This document shows positions 59,623-64,000 of a stretch of DNA of 64,000 nt, in pieces; position 1 is the stretch's first letter; each line of letters starts with the position of its first letter. A program made the position numbers and the translations under genes. The stretch comes from Apiospora phragmitis (taxonomy: Eukaryota > Ascomycota > Sordariomycetes > Amphisphaeriales > Apiosporaceae). Under the pieces are notes generated by a model. It saw nothing but the letters and a program-made list of their open reading frames with translations, ran no database searches and had not been told where the DNA came from. The stretch lies in contig JAQQWL010000009.1 in NCBI GenBank assembly GCA_038363925.1, forward strand, positions 62,001 to 126,000, in the 5' to 3' direction.

Positions 59623-60198
59623 CTAACTCCATCGCGACGAGCCGCCCTTCTTGGACTGCGGCAGCGCCCAAGGATCCTGGAGTTCCTCCTCGCCGCCGGC
59701 ACCACCAGCACCACTACCACCCGCATACCCTGCTTGGTTCCGCGTACCATCACTACCTCCACCAAAACGCGACCCTGTCGTCACGTCGCCACTACCAACA
59801 ACACCAACATCCCCCGCCGAGCTGCCGGCAGCCGCCTCCGTCGTCGTCTCCGCCGTCCACTCCCCATCCGCCCCCCGCACGCCCCGCGGCGCCGCGACGG
59901 GGTACCCGACGCGCTTCTGCCGCATCTCCCAGCCGTTGCGGTCGGCGACGGCGTCGCGGGCGCGCCGCCAGTACCAGACGTCGAAGGGCGTCATGACGAC
60001 GCCCGCGAACAGGGTGCCCACGAGGATGCGGCGGCCCCCGTACGTCCGGAAGTTGATCTTGAGGAGGTAGCGCGCCGTCACGAGGCCGGCGGCCACGCAC
60101 AGGGGGGACTGGAGGAACCACCGGGACGGGCGCGCGACGATGTCGCGCTGGAGCTTGGTGGGCTCCGGGGGGGCGAGGGGGGGGACTTTGGCGGACAT
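59623..60198 (-). CDS. Small hypothetical membrane protein
   Basis: Single-exon, 191-residue protein starting MSAKVPPLAPPEPTKLQRDI. Two moderately hydrophobic stretches, SPLCVAAGLVTARYLLKI (about 31-48) and RILVGTLFAGVVMTPFDVWY (about 57-76), suggest a membrane hairpin. Basic WYWRRARDAV follows, then a Gly/Ser/Thr-rich tail with GGSGAGGAGGEEE, ending DPWALPQSKKGGSSRWS. No domain of known function recognised. A location in an organelle membrane is possible but not shown by the sequence. The frame is clean, and a divergent promoter region lies upstream. Confidence 0.72.
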   Translation of the reverse strand: MSAKVPPLAPPEPTKLQRDIVARPSRWFLQSPLCVAAGLVTARYLLKINFRTYGGRRILVGTLFAGVVMTPFDVWYWRRARDAVADRNGWEMRQKRVGYPVAAPRGVRGADGEWTAETTTEAAAGSSAGDVGVVGSGDVTTGSRFGGGSDGTRNQAGYAGGSGAGGAGGEEELQDPWALPQSKKGGSSRWS

Positions 60199-60858
60199 CT
60201 TTCTTCTCCGGAGTGGTAGTGGTACCTAGTAAGTGTGTCTATCCCGTTGAAGGAAAGAATAAATGAACGAAGGGAGAAAGAAGTGAGTGGGTTTCGTGGA
60301 AGCGGGATAAAGCAAAGCAGTATCGGACGATGATTTGCCGATGCGAATGAGAGCCCGGGTGCGCGTGATAAATTGGCCAGAGGCGCAGCTCTCCCTCCTC
60401 CTTTATTATCGATTCAACTGAAGTAGGAGGTAGTAAAGTGGAGGACACAGATCGACTGACGGCAGGTGGATTCCGATCAGTGAAACAAAAGAGATATTTC
60501 CGACCAGTATTGGTGGGTTTATGAGCTGTGTCGCATCGACGTGTTTGGAGTTTCAATGTTGGACGATGCTCGAATGTTGAAGGTCCGGCAGCAACAAATC
60601 TGAATTGCAGGTCCGATTGCAGCTGTGTCGGGCCGGCAGCAACGTCTTCCCGAAAAAGAGGGTATCCGTAACTACATCGCCCAATCCAACATCTCACGAC
60701 GATTGAACGTAACCACTGACGTGCTGATGCTTTTTGTTTTTACCCGCCCAAAGAGCACTTTTAACCTATGTAGAATCTATATTATCCCAGGGTATCATTG
60801 CCATGTAGTGTGACAGATTTCCAACCAAAACTCCCCTCTCATAAGCCAACCCCTGCCT
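60199..60858. other. Intergenic region
   Basis: Between the membrane protein start and the CGI121 stop, both genes on the minus strand. Nothing recognised. Confidence 0.5.
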
Positions 60859-61567
60859 CTAGGTACCCCTCATAGCCATTGCAGAAATAATGAGCATCTC
60901 CAGCTCGTTCTTCTTGGCCTTTTCATCCTTGATCGCCTCAATCCAGGGCAAACCGTTCAGCTTGTGGTACTTGCGCAGCTTGGGCCAGTCCGTCACTTTG
61001 GCCAGTTCCTCGTCGCTACACGACACACTTTCTCCCTGGACATGTGTCTGGAGATGCTTCCCAACGTCCTCTGGTGAAAGGCTGCTAGGTGAGCCTTCCC
61101 GGGATATGAGTACTTTGACCACTACCACGTCCTTAGTGGAAGGCTGGACGCCATATCTCCTGTAAGCTTCCGAGATCTGTGGTCATATATCTTGTCAGTC
61201 TACACCAGTCATGCATTTTGCAGCGCAAGCCTTGTGCAAGAAAACAGTGAACATGACGTAAGAAAGGGGGCACCTTCGTCCCACTCACATTGTTATTGGA
61301 GTTGAGAGAGACCACCACCTCGGAGTGCACGTTGGGGGTGCGCATGGACCCGGCCATCTCGGCCGCAATGGCCTTGTAGACGGCCGAGAGCAGCTGGAAG
61401 CGCGACGCGACGGTGCTGGCATCGACGAAGGCGTACTCGAAGTCGGCGTTGCGGCTCAGTAGCTGCTCCTGCAGAAAGGCCGTGTTGGCGACATTGCGGT
61501 AGAGTGCGAGGAGCACCGTGTGCGTCGCGGGGAGGTGTTCCAGCTCCACCGTCTCGAGGGCGGCCAT
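60859..61567 (-). CDS. cgi121: EKC/KEOPS complex subunit CGI121
   Basis: Small subunit of KEOPS, which with Kae1, Bud32 and Pcc1 makes the t6A37 modification of ANN-decoding tRNAs and acts in telomere maintenance; Cgi121 (human TPRKB) binds Bud32 and tRNA. Exons on the minus strand: 61567-61289 and 61176-60859 (GTGAGT..CACAG, 112 bp, phase 0), 198 residues. Family features: LPATHTVLLALYRNVANTAF, YAFVDASTVASRFQLLSAVY, VHSEVVVSLNSNNNISEAYR with RYGV, VVVVKVLIS, and the C-terminal helix ELEMLIISAMAMRG. Start chosen at MAALETVELEHLPATH; an upstream in-frame ATG would add a Pro/Ser-rich stretch without family support. Confidence 0.92.
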
Positions 61568-64000
61568 GGCAGCGATGGAGGGGGAGAGAGTGGAGGGGGA
61601 GGGGGGGAGCACGGTCTTTGTCTGATCTGCCCGGGCGGCGTGAAATGAAACTTGCTTGTCTGTCGTTGCTCTCGCTGCGTCACGCGTGGAATGTGAATCA
61701 GATCAGTGCGTTTTTTGGGTTGGGTTCCTGCGGCCGTCAGTCCGAGCATGGATGGCGGGGTTGGCGATTTGATGGCGGGGTAGCTTCTGGGCGGTTGCTG
61801 ACATAACCGGGCTATGGACAGTGGCTGCTTGGTACTTTTTTTAGTGGGAAATTGAAGCAATAGTCGGGAGCTCGAGGATGCGGCGGTTCTGACGAATTCA
61901 GTCAGGCAGTATTGATTCCATTGGCGGAAACTGATCAGGTCGTGTCTTATCACATTGCATTATTGTCAAGGGCACGCCGAGTCACGATCTGCGAATATTA
62001 TTACATATCTACTACTACCGGCAAAGCTCGGAGTCATGAACTTCCCTTATCAGCAGCATTGATCACAGTCCATGGAGATTGTCTCCGAAAAAAACGTCAA
62101 ATGTATTTGCCGTAATATTGACCGGGAGCGATGGTCTAGTTTCTAGAGTCTTTCCCAATGCAGCGTGTCCCGCGTTACCCAAGACTTGGTTCAGTGTTGC
62201 TAGTCTCCAAGCCACCAAACGCCAAGTCTAGCCTCATGGCGCCAATGGTCCATTCAATAGCATTTGACAGTCTATCCGTTGCCAGGATGCGAAGATGCGC
62301 TCCTTATGTCATCACAGCGAAGAACGCGTATGACATAACCTAGCTGTTCGCATGGATTGTCGATTATGAGCAAAGATGAACCAGTGTCCACTGCCAGTAT
62401 GTACGACTGTGCTTCAAATATGGCACTGCATGAACTCTCGCCCACCGAAGTCCTGGGTGGAATTAGCCCCGCGGGTTGTTGTCTGGACTCTCTGGACGGC
62501 TCTGCACTCTCTGACAATATTCCGAGTTACCTCGGTTTCAAAAAGTACCACGCAGAATCTGGATCTGTCGCTTGGCAGGGCACCCGAATGGAACCAGGTG
62601 ATGACGAGTTGCCAATCACGCAGCCCCGTGGAGATAGATGTTTACAAGTACGACTCTACCGGTACAACCTCCAGTCCAAGTACCACGCTGGGCAATCTGG
62701 GCTGGGTAGGACATGACTGGGATCAATCCCCCGACTCGAGACTTGGCAGCGACCAGACGGCCCAGCCTGTCGGAACGCATGTAAATCCCAACCCGCAGAT
62801 AGTCTGGTCGCTGGTGCCGCGTTTTGTTCCCTTTGCGGGTAGCAATAGCCAAAGTCAAAGTCAAAAACATCAGAACAGACCGAAGTATATCGTACTCGCG
62901 AGCCCGCTTGGGTTTCGGGCTACTGCTTCAGACCTGAGGGTTATTTAGCATGGCCTGGCCCGCCTCCCCGAGAAGGGACGAGAAGAGCAGGAAAAAACGT
63001 TAAAAAGTTAAATAAACATCGTCTAGCTATGCAACGAGGGGTGCTGGGGAGATTAAGCCCCGTAGTCGGTGAGTCAGTGGCATGCATAGGGTTGGCTTGA
63101 TGTTCTTCATCGGTCACGTTGAGACACGGCGATTCGTGGGGCCCCGATCCAAGGGCCACTCTGCAAGGCAGCATGGAGGGTCATTGAGATGAGCAGGCCA
63201 GCTCTGACGATGTCACAATAGCCGATACGCGACAGAAAAGAGGAAGGGGGGAGAGCACAGAAGCAGCATCTAAACTCTATTTTGCATGCCATCGTGTGCG
63301 AGCTAGACCGAAGAGGGTGCCCCCCTCGCCTCAAACCTAGGCAGGCACTTGACAAGGGCGCCGAAACAGGTCGACCCAAACTCTCAACTACCGTCGGTCG
63401 AGAGAACTGAGACGATAGTGAAGAGGGGGCTGGTCTGTTTGAGCGATAGGAGAAAAGCATCGTCTCCATTGGAATCGACAGAGGCAGCATATTACGAACG
63501 CATACGACCTTTGGCAGCAAGGAATTATGCCCGTCACGAGTCGTGCCCCTGTACTATGTAGGCGCTGGTATTGGGACTGACCCATTTGCCAGTATTGACG
63601 ATGACTGATAGGGCCAACGAATTGAGGAAGGTTGAAATAGGGAGATGACGCTTGAATTTAAAGTTGAGTGTTTTTAGAGGACGCAGGGCTTGGCAGATGC
63701 AGAAGTCGAGTCTAGAGTTCCAGGCCCTGCTCAAAAAAGAAACTGTGCTTGGGGGGCGTGGGTGGGTGCTACTACTGACTGGTGGTAACCAACGAGATGG
63801 CCGAGCGACAGCCGATAAATGGGGATGAGGAGGACCCCTTCTTTTCTAGGCTGTTAATTTTTATTTTTTTTGCAGCGCCACGCGCGTGCATGCATGGGGG
63901 AGAGTCGGGTGTCGGGACTGGGACTGGCCCTACAGCCTACATACAGTGCTGCCGTGACGACGATTCCAACGGGAGTTCCTGATCTCCAGCAGCCCATCCC
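61568..64000. other. Region without a recognisable gene (right edge)
   Basis: About 2.4 kb upstream of CGI121. Small ORFs on both strands have no domain or family resemblance. It may contain the promoter of a gene beyond the window. Confidence 0.45.

Noticed and set aside
1..64000. tRNA, rRNA or CRISPR features
   Set aside because: No A/B-box-plus-cloverleaf pattern, rRNA-like stretch or spaced direct repeats were found on reading; short tandem repeats present are microsatellites.

Overview
The window reads as nuclear DNA of a filamentous ascomycete (Pezizomycotina, most likely a sordariomycete). Genes carry short 50-210 bp introns with GTAAGT-type donors. Two HET-domain incompatibility-type genes are present. 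Two AT-rich blocks carry the mark of repeat-induced point mutation (RIP): CpA/TpG almost gone, TpA very high, CpG retained. No tRNA, rRNA or CRISPR was seen.

Layout. 1-5.7 kb: 3' part of a cytochrome P450, an intact Tc1-like transposon, a DUF4246 gene. 6-13 kb: Rab4/Ypt4-type GTPase, a short-chain dehydrogenase, a dsRNA-binding-like protein, a D-2-hydroxyacid dehydrogenase. 13.7-19.6 kb: two HET genes of different subclasses. 20.5-22.7 kb: a tandem pair of DUF7918-like genes. 23-28 kb: a zinc-type alcohol dehydrogenase-like gene (with a probable GC-AG intron) and a protein with two cyclic-nucleotide-binding domains, an F-box and leucine-rich repeats. 28-32.9 kb: no gene seen. 32.9-36.3 kb: a hypothetical gene and VTA1 (ESCRT/MVB). 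36.6-40.5 kb: RIP-mutated island with one pogo/Fot1-like transposon nested in another. 41-43.7 kb: an ER protein disulfide isomerase ending in HDEL, and the exosome subunit RRP41. 44.9-50.5 kb: a broken unknown gene and two decayed F-box paralogs. 51.2-57.6 kb: an FAD monooxygenase relic partly destroyed by RIP, a second RIP island with another nested transposon pair, and a third F-box relic. 59.6-61.6 kb: a small membrane protein and the KEOPS subunit CGI121. The last 2.4 kb is empty.

Conserved housekeeping genes (RRP41, VTA1, PDI, CGI121, Rab4) sit among fast-evolving material (HET, F-box family, transposons), as is usual in fungal genomes with accessory islands; no metabolic cluster is evident. 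One pattern runs through the window. About ten genes, including RRP41 whose yeast counterpart is essential, are each broken by one or two single-base shifts, mostly +1 and several in G/C runs. When these are discounted the lengths become whole codons and the endings look family-like. I read most of them as sequence or assembly errors, so those genes are listed as CDS with the break marked. All exon boundaries were placed by eye.
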